Shown piece by piece: positions 21,901 to 29,033 of a stretch of 44,071 nt of DNA. Positions within the stretch are counted from its first letter, which is position 1. The number at the start of each line of letters is the position of its first letter. The notes under the pieces were generated by a model, which was given only the letters and a program-made list of their open reading frames with translations, searched no databases and had not been told where the DNA came from. The position numbers were made by a program, and so were the translations under genes. Source of the DNA: a virus; the IMG/VR virus record IMGVR_UViG_3300037233_000072, positions 1-44,071 of that record; one strand, 5' to 3'.

Positions 21901-23586
21901 CAATCCCGCAGAGAATCCGGCCACGCTGATCGTGCTGTTGCCAAACGCCGGAGGCAACGGGGTTAGACCGCTCAGCATCGACGCCAGCGCTTTGTTCATA
22001 AGCGCCATCTGGTTCGTAGCGGAGTCTTGGTTCGCTTCGCCAAATGCCTTCAGCGCCACGGTAATTGTCGAGATGTTTACCGGGATGCCAAGGAGTCTCT
22101 CCCCAAAAGACTGAAGCGCAATCGCAGCGGCTGCGGAGAATCCGCCTGCTTGCTGAAAATCCGCACTCAGCGTTTGCAGCGGCCCGTGCGTGGTACCGAG
22201 CGCGGAAGTGATCAAACCTAAAGCCTGCGGTATGGCCTCAAACGCCAAGCTCGCGCCTGACGATATTTCATCGGTCGCTTGGGTGACTTCCGCCTTAAAG
22301 GCGTCCCACGGGCCGCCCTGCTCGGTAACAGCGGCGCCCAGGTCCTTCAATTCCTGCGTGACGCCGGTGAAGTTGGCAATCGCAACCGCCGCGACCACCG
22401 CCGCGATGCCGGCGGCCACGGGTCCAAGAGTCAATCCGAGCCCCGCGAACCCGGCACCGGCGGCTACCGCGCCCTCTCCAGCCGTTGCCGTTGCCGCAGT
22501 GAGAGCTTCGGTCGCGACCGCCGCGGTTGTTTCTTCCGCCGCGGTTGTGCTCGCGACAATTCCGAGCGTGGTTAAAAGTTCGATCCCGGCCGGGAGCAAT
22601 GAGGATAACGCACTCACGCCGAGAACCAGTGCGCCGAGTCCCGCCGTCAACGGAGCGATCGCCGCGACAAGGATTCCGGCTGCCACCGCCGTGTCCTTGA
22701 TCGGAGCCGGCAACTGGTTAAACCAGTCGATAGCGGACTGCGCTTCCGTGAGGACCGTCTCGCCGAATTTAAGAATGTCGGCGACAACAGGCGCCAGCGC
22801 CTGGCCGACGCCGACCATGACTTCCTCGAATTGGTTCTGAAAAATCTGCCACTGCCCGGCAATACCTTGCGCTTGCGCTTCCGCCGATCCGGCGAACTTC
22901 TCAAGCGCCGTGGTCAGAACATCCAACCGCTGCGACTGATCTAGCGCCTTAAACGCCGTCGTCACCTGGCCGGCAGTGACACCCATCGCCGTTCCCAGGT
23001 CCGTCGTGCTGATGCCAAGCTGAGTCAACTGGCGGGCACCTACCGTACCCGAGAGCGACATCCTGTCAAGCGAGTTCGCAACCTGGCTGAATTGGTTACC
23101 CGTCGCGGCTGAAGCATCCGCCACGGCCTGCATGACACTGGGGAGTTGATCGGCGGAGACTCCCAACGCGACCATTTTCTGAATCGTGGGCGCGATTTCA
23201 GGGAACGCGAACGGCTCAGTCGCCGCGAGAGTCTTGATACTCTCGATGGCTTCGTTGGCGGTATCCGCTGAGCCCGTCAACTGAGTCAAGCCAATGGTGA
23301 CCGACTGCACGGTGCCGTAGGCGTTCAGGGCTTCCTGGCCGAATTCCTTGAGGCCTTCGGTGATCGCCAGGGCCTCCCCGATCCCCGCCAAGGCCTCGGC
23401 CATCTCCGCGAACTTGCCGCTTGCCTCATCCGCTGACGCGCCCGCGGTGTTGACCGCATCGGCGATGGACTGACTTCCCGCGGTCGCGGCAGTTTGCGCG
23501 TCGTTAATCGCCGCGATGAGCTCGGAGTAATCCCCTGTGATGGTGACCGAAAGAGCGCCCAGGCTCCCGCTATCGCCCGCTGCCAT
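18994..23586 (-). CDS. Tape measure protein
   Basis: 1530 residues, the largest gene in the window. N-terminal region is the tape-measure pattern: a helical start, then EFGQEALNAYGTVQSVTIG and LTQLTGSADTANEAIESIK with conserved PFAFPEIAPTIQKM. A hydrophobic stretch at about 300-400 (AAGILVAAIAPLTAGLGAL) suggests membrane insertion on ejection. Alanine/threonine-rich helices follow, and 7-8 tandem 14-residue units of DLGxxDTAxxxxTx lie at 19420-19765. Length sets tail length; roughly 0.15 nm per residue would give a tail near 230 nm. Placed directly after the G/GT chaperones and gp10-like genes. Confidence 0.9.
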   Translation of the reverse strand: MAAGDSGSLGALSVTITGDYSELIAAINDAQTAATAGSQSIADAVNTAGASADEASGKFAEMAEALAGIGEALAITEGLKEFGQEALNAYGTVQSVTIGLTQLTGSADTANEAIESIKTLAATEPFAFPEIAPTIQKMVALGVSADQLPSVMQAVADASAATGNQFSQVANSLDRMSLSGTVGARQLTQLGISTTDLGTAMGVTAGQVTTAFKALDQSQRLDVLTTALEKFAGSAEAQAQGIAGQWQIFQNQFEEVMVGVGQALAPVVADILKFGETVLTEAQSAIDWFNQLPAPIKDTAVAAGILVAAIAPLTAGLGALVLGVSALSSLLPAGIELLTTLGIVASTTAAEETTAAVATEALTAATATAGEGAVAAGAGFAGLGLTLGPVAAGIAAVVAAVAIANFTGVTQELKDLGAAVTEQGGPWDAFKAEVTQATDEISSGASLAFEAIPQALGLITSALGTTHGPLQTLSADFQQAGGFSAAAAIALQSFGERLLGIPVNISTITVALKAFGEANQDSATNQMALMNKALASMLSGLTPLPPAFGNSTISVAGFSAGLQALVTKQQAANLAVSQAKQALADAKAALDAGTISQGTYNLALLAYDKAVLAATPHGKDFADSVAGITQQMTLAQEKATSSETVYANLNKQFDNGTTSLGTLAEAYKKAQTAATNAGQAFATAAGQMALIDQGNAKLQATYDADTQALANYENQLTSGNLTAQQQAQVTQNIITLYGTLQGDAVKLGTSFYDATAAMLSLTAGATKQQDALNDVANTYTTLAGLGTKTETQQQDLDAAFKQVTTDAAAMGISVQKVGNGLLFTATNANTATPQLKAYADQLTQSNSGGVDFVTVNGKVVETLQSLADTASNNTIPAIHDVTVSAQDAGAAVGQMGQSALQAGENFDVSGVKVTNFKEATQAVNTTLQGLQTAANAADQGVLALSGDAGHFYTVTQVGTSTVITFTDALNNEATALGNVASAASSAAAAVSGFNNAISGGFGTASSTSGVAGASSNPAGDIASMMEMLGAGGSTISAMLGASGLVQTGIGGSGGAGTNYESVSDYNASITALAAKLNDSVITSLDAFGNTLDALGPPLKSDTTATSTQAAATTTATTAVAALGTAATTAASATTSAATTAAAATTAATAATAATTPAVSGLGAAATQAAAATAEVTPAVTAAVQSLQALQQAASSNAPAVTAVTAALQANQNTVAAGNGPVTVAAAATAANTAATVASTSATAADTAATTDSTAATTADTQASDQFAQAVQSVVTDLGSANTALGTFDTAAGTLTQDLGALDTAIKAITTDVGSLDGAANTLAKDFGALDTAVTAVTKDLGAADTAFTGITKDLATFDTAVTTLTTDLGKFDTSMNGVTTDLGNLGTAINNEVTALGNETTATGSLTTALGNAITALGQFNSALEVSKSSTPGAPGTPGSPTPIATYSGPVTVIPPYAGYPTGLPGLSDIPISGIVPLTPGGQSSSSTPALTLNVNLNGGMVVGTGGMQQFTQMMMPQMVTALRQAGAKV

Positions 23587-23990
23587 TACGAGATCCCTGT
23601 GCTGATGTTCGAGCGGAACAAGTCAAGAATTGAGCCCTTGCTGGTATCCAACGCGGGCCGCATGTACGGTTGAGGCTTCATTCCCGGCCACGTCTCCACG
23701 TGCCCATACGGCGCCGCCGGGTCGCCCAGCTTGCCAGTGCCGTACTCTACGTAATCGGCGTACGGCATATGTGGCCCAACGTTGCCGACTACTGTGGATC
23801 CAGATTCGTTAACCTCTGCCGTGATGGAATCGCGAAGTGCTCCCGTATCCACGGGACAGAGAATCTGTGCGCTCTGCTGAATGAGATTTACAGATGCTTG
23901 AACCGATGCGACAACGCCGGGCACAACCTTCACCTTGACGAACTGTCCGAGGTCGTTTCGAGGCGTGAATTGTGCGCGCGCTGAAATCAT
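23586..23990 (-). CDS. HK97 gp10-like head-tail/tail completion protein
   Basis: 134 residues, overlapping its neighbours by ATGA and TAATG. The core CPVDTGALRDSITAEV and PYADYVEYGTG, with QPYMRPAL near the C-terminus, is the classic gp10 family signature. Such proteins normally lie before the tail tube gene as a neck component; here it lies between the GT chaperone and the tape measure, an unusual position. Confidence 0.85.
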   Translation of the reverse strand: MISARAQFTPRNDLGQFVKVKVVPGVVASVQASVNLIQQSAQILCPVDTGALRDSITAEVNESGSTVVGNVGPHMPYADYVEYGTGKLGDPAAPYGHVETWPGMKPQPYMRPALDTSKGSILDLFRSNISTGIS

Positions 23991-24487
23991 TTCTTAAAAA
24001 GCTCCGGGTAATCTTCCGGATTCCACTTGCGAACCGCCCACGCCGGAAGCTCGGGATGCTCCCCCGGTTTCGATGTACTGGTGATCGCACCCAGCGCCCG
24101 CTGCATTCTGGTAGTCATCACCTTTTGCTGTAATGCTTCGGATTGGTGCTCCCGGGCCCGCTGCGCGCGATCGCCGCCAGTGAAGTCCGAGAGCTGCCAC
24201 GGTATGCCCTCTTCGCCGAACATCTGATTGGCGTTGCGAAACTCCGCGCGCTCGATCGCCCAGCGGTGAAAGCCTTCCGTAAGTACTTGCCGGCGAACCT
24301 TCGCCAAGGCTTCTAACTCGCGCGGTGTGTATTCCCAGCTCTGGGCGGTCGAAAGGCTCAGACCGTACGGCGAAACGGCGAACGCCCACGAGTTGAGCCA
24401 AGCATCCTCCGCTACTGGACCTGTTGAATCGGTGCTGCCGTCTCTTTGGCCCGAAGCTTGAGTGACGGCAGCACAAGATTTCCCCAA
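23987..24487 (-). CDS. Tail assembly chaperone T part, reached by -1 frameshift
   Basis: The frame opens without its own Shine-Dalgarno and overlaps the G-like gene by 76 nt in the -1 frame. The heptamer GGGAAAT lies at the switch. The fusion would read DAWGN followed by SCAAVTQASG. The T part is helical (TPRELEALAKVRRQVLTEG, RAQRAREHQSEALQQ). In lambda-like phages G and GT bind the tape measure and guide tube assembly. The gene order G, T, (gp10-like), tape measure supports this. Confidence 0.75.
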   Translation of the reverse strand: MGKSCAAVTQASGQRDGSTDSTGPVAEDAWLNSWAFAVSPYGLSLSTAQSWEYTPRELEALAKVRRQVLTEGFHRWAIERAEFRNANQMFGEEGIPWQLSDFTGGDRAQRAREHQSEALQQKVMTTRMQRALGAITSTSKPGEHPELPAWAVRKWNPEDYPELFKK

Positions 24488-24756
24488 GCATCGACCAGTA
24501 ACCGCAGAGCTTCGTCGCGCTGGTCGAAAAGCATCTCGGCCAGCTCATCCGATGAGCCCGTGAACCCGATGGCCAGCTTCATTACATCCACGAGAACGTG
24601 GAAGTCGATTTTCGCGGTGTTGCCGTTGAAAACCGGATTGAACTGGATACCGGCTTTTCCCATGCGGTAGAACATCGCGCGCGTGAATTTGATGGTGTGA
24701 ACGGTGCCGTTCAGTTCGATGGTGGGGTATTCAACCCCGGTAGATTTATCTTCCAT
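24412..24756 (-). CDS. Tail assembly chaperone G part
   Basis: 114 residues from ATG 24756 with AAGGGAG upstream. The pattern YPTIELNGTVHTIKFTRAM then LVDVMKLAIGFTGSSDELAEML is typical of the short chaperone located between tail tube and tape measure genes. It ends IQQVQ with TAG at 24414-24412 after the slippery site, so most ribosomes make G and a minority GT. Confidence 0.8.
   Translation of the reverse strand: MEDKSTGVEYPTIELNGTVHTIKFTRAMFYRMGKAGIQFNPVFNGNTAKIDFHVLVDVMKLAIGFTGSSDELAEMLFDQRDEALRLLVDAWGNLVLPSLKLRAKETAAPIQQVQ
24478..24484 (-). promoter_or_regulatory. Programmed -1 frameshift site
   Basis: On minus, G GGA AAT is read in the G frame. It fits the X XXY YYZ rule (G, A, T) and differs from the lambda G/T site GGGAAAG only in the last base. 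Slipping back one base enters the open T frame. A downstream stimulatory structure was not assessed. Confidence 0.75.
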
Positions 24757-24766
24757 GGTGTCTCCC

Positions 24767-25222
24767 TTAGCAGAGCGTCGGCGCGCCGCTGTTGGCCAGA
24801 TCGATCGATGCTTCCCATGCCTTCCCAACCCCCCCGGAGGCCGAGAACCCGACTACGTACGCCGGGAAAACATCCTGCGAGCTCGCCGCATCGGGATAGA
24901 TGATCTTGAAGATGCGCAGCGGCGATGGGTAGGTGACTAGGCAGAAGCGCAACCCGAACGGCGAGCTGTTGTTCTGAGTCGAGTCGGCCATCTGCCAGAA
25001 AATCTTTAGCGAGATTTTCCCCATGTCCTTGAGCGTCGGGACGGTGCGAACCCAGTTGTCACCGATGTTGGTTACATCGATGGTCTTCTGAATCGTCGGC
25101 AGCGTGATATCGGAAACGTTGGAGACCGCCTCAAACGTGTCCGGCGACAACCCGTTGTCGATATAAAATACTGTCCCTTCAACCGGAACATACGGCCCTA
25201 AGGGCGAAGTGCTAGCGGGCAT
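24767..25222 (-). CDS. Major tail tube protein
   Basis: 151 residues with AAGGAGG before ATG 25222. The sequence (VEGTVFYIDNGLSP, VSNVSDITLPTIQKTIDVTN, DNWVRTVPTLKDMGKISLKI) has the layout of lambda gpV-like tube subunits: a beta sandwich with a TID/VTN stretch near residue 48. Next to the terminator and chaperone genes, it should form the tail tube. Confidence 0.85.
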   Translation of the reverse strand: MPASTSPLGPYVPVEGTVFYIDNGLSPDTFEAVSNVSDITLPTIQKTIDVTNIGDNWVRTVPTLKDMGKISLKIFWQMADSTQNNSSPFGLRFCLVTYPSPLRIFKIIYPDAASSQDVFPAYVVGFSASGGVGKAWEASIDLANSGAPTLC

Positions 25223-25234
25223 TGTGAGCCTCCT

Positions 25235-25654
25235 TTAAACCAGTTCGTCGTTCAAAATCATTACGTCGAGCACGCGTTGATACGTCAGCGGCTGCGTGGC
25301 TGCGATTCCGAAATCCCGGTCGCCTACGATGGTGTTTGCGTTCGCCGGCGGATTCAGTCCGTAGGCGTTGAACCCCAGCAGAAAGGCCTGAAGCGCATTC
25401 ACTACCGCGTCGGCGTTCTGCGAGTCGTTTCCCGTTCCGTACACCGTGAACTGGACTCGCGCCCAGCTGGTCGACATCTGGCCGGTGATGACGTAATCCC
25501 TCGGATTCGAGACGATGAACACCACCACCGCCGGGAACGCGGAGGACTGGTTGAGCTGCGAATCGTACCAGCGAAACGGGTTGGTCCCCAGGAGTGCCTG
25601 GAGCCCCGCATTCGCTGAGGCCGCGGTAAACAGTTTGGCTTTTAAACTTGGCAT
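25235..25654 (-). CDS. Tail terminator/completion protein
   Basis: 139 residues. The start MPSLKAKLFTAASANAGLQALLG, followed by NPFRWYDSQLNQ and SAFPAVVVFIVS, is typical of tail terminators of the DUF3168 kind. RVQFTVYGTGNDSQNADAVV fits the later strand-helix. It would cap the tail tube and join it to the head. Directly upstream of the tube gene, as usual. Confidence 0.75.
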   Translation of the reverse strand: MPSLKAKLFTAASANAGLQALLGTNPFRWYDSQLNQSSAFPAVVVFIVSNPRDYVITGQMSTSWARVQFTVYGTGNDSQNADAVVNALQAFLLGFNAYGLNPPANANTIVGDRDFGIAATQPLTYQRVLDVMILNDELV

Positions 25655-25658
25655 TCAT

Positions 25659-26066
25659 TTAGAGCTGCACCAACTGCAAATCAACGCGCGTCTGGATCAG
25701 GTCCGAATCATTCTCGGCGCCCATCACTTCGTAGGTGAACCCGTCTATCGTCATCCGCGCGGTCATCGCGGCCCAGTTCGGCGCATTGACGAAGCACTGA
25801 TTCAGGAGGACGTGACGAAGCCCCTTGGCCATGATCTCCGCAACATCTTTCATTTCCGTGGCCTGGATTCGCGCGACCGATGCCGGCGCGTCCTTGCACG
25901 GGATATTCACCACGCCGTCGACGTTCTGCCATGTGCCCGTGGGATTGCCGGTTGGCCCTTGGTCCTGCACCATCGTCTGAAGAGTCGCGACAGACGGGAA
26001 CCATCCACCGGCCATCGCCTGCGGCATGATTTGCGAAAAGGGATAATTGAGCGCGGCCTGGTTCAT
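25659..26066 (-). CDS. Head closure or neck protein
   Basis: 135 residues, ATGA overlap with the connector gene. The sequence (PSVATLQTMVQDQGPTGNPTG, GVVNIPCKDAPASV, LLNQCFVNAPNWAAMTARM) resembles short head-tail stoppers. It lies between the connector and the tail terminator, the normal position of the stopper. Assignment rests on position plus general pattern. Confidence 0.65.
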   Translation of the reverse strand: MNQAALNYPFSQIMPQAMAGGWFPSVATLQTMVQDQGPTGNPTGTWQNVDGVVNIPCKDAPASVARIQATEMKDVAEIMAKGLRHVLLNQCFVNAPNWAAMTARMTIDGFTYEVMGAENDSDLIQTRVDLQLVQL

Positions 26067-26551
26067 GGCACAGACCCCGCGCTCTGACGTGCGACGGTTT
26101 TCCAGTAGCGATCCGTAAAACTCCAGTAGTCGTTAACCTGCTCGACAATCGCGAACGCGCCGGAGTTGTCATCCGCTTCACGAAGGGCGGCTGCTTGCGC
26201 CTGCATGTCCTTCACCGCCCCGGGATTTAATTTCGTATCGAGCTGCTGAGAGATCAGTCCGATACGCGCCTGGTTCGAAGCCAGCGCGTCGATCAACGTC
26301 GCGGCAATCCGGCGCCACGGCATCGGGATGTTTCCGAGGTTCGCATTGCCCAAAGGACCAGACCAGAACTGCGACGATTGCCACACCGCCAACTCGATCT
26401 GAGTTGCTGCTTGAATCTCCTGGTCCCAGAACGCGAAGACAGGCGTGGTTCCGTCTGCCGCAAACTGCACCGTATCAGCGACCAGCATTCGCGGATAGTC
26501 GATTGGCGGGTTCGCCCCGCCCTGGTACGTGAATGTGCCAACGTAAGCCAT
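26063..26551 (-). CDS. Head-tail connector (adaptor)
   Basis: 162 residues if started at ATG 26551; MAYVGTFTYQGGANPPIDYPR looks like the usual beginning of adaptor proteins (a short Y/T/F strand, then DxxRxLVAD). A GTG at 26605, with AAAGG 6 nt upstream, would add 18 residues including a hydrophobic stretch, so the exact start is open. The body is helical (AFWDQEIQAATQIEL, RRIAATLIDALASNQARIG). Probably the ring bound under the portal. Confidence 0.7.
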   Translation of the reverse strand: MAYVGTFTYQGGANPPIDYPRMLVADTVQFAADGTTPVFAFWDQEIQAATQIELAVWQSSQFWSGPLGNANLGNIPMPWRRIAATLIDALASNQARIGLISQQLDTKLNPGAVKDMQAQAAALREADDNSGAFAIVEQVNDYWSFTDRYWKTVARQSAGSVP

Positions 26552-26614
26552 AAAAAGAACAGCGGCGCACCAGAGAAGGGCACGCCGCTGAGTCACTCGC
26601 TTCACCCTCTACCT

Positions 26615-27133
26615 TTAGCCAACCGGACCCGCCGCCGGAATCGGATTGCCGAACTGATCGACATTGCCGACCGCCCCAACCGTAGCCGGCGAATTCTGGA
26701 CTGCTGTCCCCACCGGATTCGGCGAATTCAGATTGCCGAACTGATCGCGACCGACTCCCTCATTCAAGCGGTTATCGAAGCGGTCGTCAGCTAAGCCTTC
26801 ATTCGGCAAACGATTGCCGAACTGATCGACCCTGGCATTCCGCAAACGGTTAAGCCGCTCGCGTTCCCCCTCGGCCCGCTGCTGGTCCTGGTTTCGCAGT
26901 GGCTGATTGCTGACCTGGGGGAATTGGTTCGGCCCCGTCGCCGACAGCAAGTCCAACCCGTGTTTGGTGACGGTCGGTTGGTCGTAGAGGTGCGGGTAGA
27001 TATCCCCGACCACCACTTCCGAACCTACCTCATCTTCCCCGTTCCGGCCAACCGTCTTCACGGTTCCGGTGTGGACACCGTTTCCGTGTTTGAATTGCAC
27101 GATCTGGCCAGGCCTTACAAGATTCGTTCTCAT
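26615..27133 (-). CDS. KOW/SH3-like protein with DQFGN repeats
   Basis: 172 residues, AAGGAGGG before ATG 27133. N-terminal 50 residues (RPGQIVQFKHGNGVHTGTV) look like a small SH3/KOW barrel. The rest is low-complexity and Asn/Arg-rich with DQFGN three times and DRFDN once; the repeats also show at DNA level (ATTGCCGAACTGATCG three times on plus). It lies between major capsid and connector, where head-fibre or neck-passage proteins occur. Function unknown. Confidence 0.6.
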   Translation of the reverse strand: MRTNLVRPGQIVQFKHGNGVHTGTVKTVGRNGEDEVGSEVVVGDIYPHLYDQPTVTKHGLDLLSATGPNQFPQVSNQPLRNQDQQRAEGERERLNRLRNARVDQFGNRLPNEGLADDRFDNRLNEGVGRDQFGNLNSPNPVGTAVQNSPATVGAVGNVDQFGNPIPAAGPVG

Positions 27134-27185
27134 GAGATTAGCCCTCCTTTGGGCTGCACTCTTGCGAATGCACTCGAAGCACCAA

Positions 27186-28598
27186 TTAAGCGCCCGCGCC
27201 GGTCGAACCGACCATCGAGCGCCCGTCGATCACCGTGCCGCCCATTACTCCGATGATCTTCATCTCCTGATCCATCGAATAGTAATCGCCCATCATCGGG
27301 TCGATTCCACCACCGACACGCATGGTGTTCGGCGCTTTCTGGAAAATCTGCGGAGTCTCAAAGCCGTTCAGGAAGCCGATCTCGACGCCAGGCCGCTCCT
27401 GTTCGTTCGGATCGCACACCAGCGCCCATGCGGTCTGCGCAATGTTCCCGGCAGCTCCGGCCATCACCAGCGGCATGTACGGGTCCATGATCGGCGTGAT
27501 GTTGTTCGCGACCCAGTTGGGGACTTGCAGCATCTGCTGGATGAAGGAATTGCTCGTGGTCTGCGTGCCGCCCTCGTTCGTCACGAACATGTTGACGGCC
27601 TTGATGGCGTTGTTCGCCGCGGCCATCTGCGAAGGTCCGTGAACCAGATACATTTTCCCGGAGATCATGATCGGGTTGCCGCTCGAATCGAGCATCCCGG
27701 CCAGGACTTTCAGCGCGTCCATCAGTCCCTGCGAAGAGATGGGCGGGTTGGTTGCCAGCGCTCCGTACGTTGGAGTGATGAGGTTCTTGTAACCGGCCTT
27801 GAACAGCGCCGGATTTAGACCCGCCGACGTGAAGAAAAATCCCGTGATGAACTGCGAGATGCCGCGGTTGCCCTGAATGGCGAGACGCTTCGGAAGGTCC
27901 TGAAAGATGCCCAGGTCATCGTTCACGAACGCCGCCCAGTTGACCGAGGTTCCCGAACCGTACGCTTCCGGCTGATACTGAATCGGCGCGGTGTTGGTGG
28001 TCGGGAAGGTCGAGCCATCCTGCGGAACGGGGCCGCTCAGCGCGGTCTGGTTAATCGGGCCAGCGGGTCCGCCGCCTGAGGTTTGCGTGCTCTTGTTGCG
28101 GCCAATCGGCAGGTACGGAGACACTGCACCGTCGAGCAGATAGCGTGAAACCACGCGGAAGTCGCGCAGCGGGTGAACCTTGACCAGCGGTTTGTTGACG
28201 ATCGGGTAGGCGTTGTAATAGCCGTAGTACTGCCGATCGAGGACGTCGACGTAGAGCGCCTGGTAATCCGTGACGCTCATCGTTTCGCGCAATCCCAGGG
28301 TGTGACCGCTGCTGTCGTCGCGGTAGATGTTCCCGTAATTCTCCATCAGGTGCGCGACGAAGACGGGATTGCGCGGCATGATCGCCTCGCGCAAAAAGAC
28401 TGGGTCCAGTTTGCCGAGCAGCACATCGCTGTAGAGGCGAGCCGCTTCCGTGACGCGCCGCTTCCGCACTATACTCGCGTTGCGCTGTGCGGCGACAAAT
28501 TCACCGAGCCCCTGCGAGCGCAGAAAGCCCTGCACGCCATTCGCCGGGCCAATCAGGCGACCGTCAATGACCTCTCCGTAGTTACCTAGTTTTTCCAT
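27186..28598 (-). CDS. Major capsid protein
   Basis: 470 residues, AGGGAG before ATG 28598. The gene lies after protease and decoration genes, as in HK97/Mu-like heads. Recognisable features: N-terminal helix-rich arm (LYSDVLLGKLDPVFLREAI), MSVTDYQALYVDVLDRQYYGY, KLVKVHPLRDFR-type strand, and a long C-terminal domain with NWVANNITPIMDPYMPLV and TAWALVCDPNEQERPGVEIG. The segment VEIGFLNGFETPQIF resembles the C-terminal strand of Mu gpT-like capsids. HK97 fold is inferred. Confidence 0.85.
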   Translation of the reverse strand: MEKLGNYGEVIDGRLIGPANGVQGFLRSQGLGEFVAAQRNASIVRKRRVTEAARLYSDVLLGKLDPVFLREAIMPRNPVFVAHLMENYGNIYRDDSSGHTLGLRETMSVTDYQALYVDVLDRQYYGYYNAYPIVNKPLVKVHPLRDFRVVSRYLLDGAVSPYLPIGRNKSTQTSGGGPAGPINQTALSGPVPQDGSTFPTTNTAPIQYQPEAYGSGTSVNWAAFVNDDLGIFQDLPKRLAIQGNRGISQFITGFFFTSAGLNPALFKAGYKNLITPTYGALATNPPISSQGLMDALKVLAGMLDSSGNPIMISGKMYLVHGPSQMAAANNAIKAVNMFVTNEGGTQTTSNSFIQQMLQVPNWVANNITPIMDPYMPLVMAGAAGNIAQTAWALVCDPNEQERPGVEIGFLNGFETPQIFQKAPNTMRVGGGIDPMMGDYYSMDQEMKIIGVMGGTVIDGRSMVGSTGAGA

Positions 28599-28610
28599 TG
28601 ATGATCTCCC

Positions 28611-29033
28611 TTACATGCCCTTGTCGAGCAGAACTGAGGCGTTGGTGTCCGTCGAACCTGCCGCGATGGAAGGCGACTGCGGGTCGAGCCATCCAAAGAG
28701 CGTGTTGCTGGAGTTCGCGTCGAGCGTGAGGTTGTAGGTCACGTTCGTAGTCGTGTCCAGAGTTCCCGTGGCGTAAAGCTTGTCGCCGGGGTTGATCTTG
28801 TGCGTGGTGACGGGCGATTCCGCCGATTGCCCGATAACAGTCAAGTCGAAGGACCCCCCGAACAGGCAGACCACGGAAGGCGCGCCGACCGCGAACTGAT
28901 TGCCGTCGAGCGTCACGCAAGGCAAGCCGCCGATGAGCAGCGGTGTGCCGGGAGGAATGACCACAGTGGTAGTCGCCGGGAGCACCACATTTCGCCGGCT
29001 GGTTTGAGTGCCGGTATTTTGCTGGTTAATCAT
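28611..29033 (-). CDS. Capsid decoration protein
   Basis: 140 residues; ATG overlaps the protease stop (TAATG). The beta-rich sequence TTTVVIPPGTPLLIGGLPCV and DLTVIGQSAESPVTTHKI ... GDKLYATGTLDTTTNVTY matches the DUF2190-like or gpD-like pattern of small head decoration proteins. It sits between protease/scaffold and major capsid as in many siphoviruses. Confidence 0.75.
   Translation of the reverse strand: MINQQNTGTQTSRRNVVLPATTTVVIPPGTPLLIGGLPCVTLDGNQFAVGAPSVVCLFGGSFDLTVIGQSAESPVTTHKINPGDKLYATGTLDTTTNVTYNLTLDANSSNTLFGWLDPQSPSIAAGSTDTNASVLLDKGM

Noticed and set aside
25212-25658. Minus frame overlapping the tail terminator gene in another frame
   Set aside because: Arginine/glycine-rich shadow; the terminator protein in the overlapping frame has clear family features.
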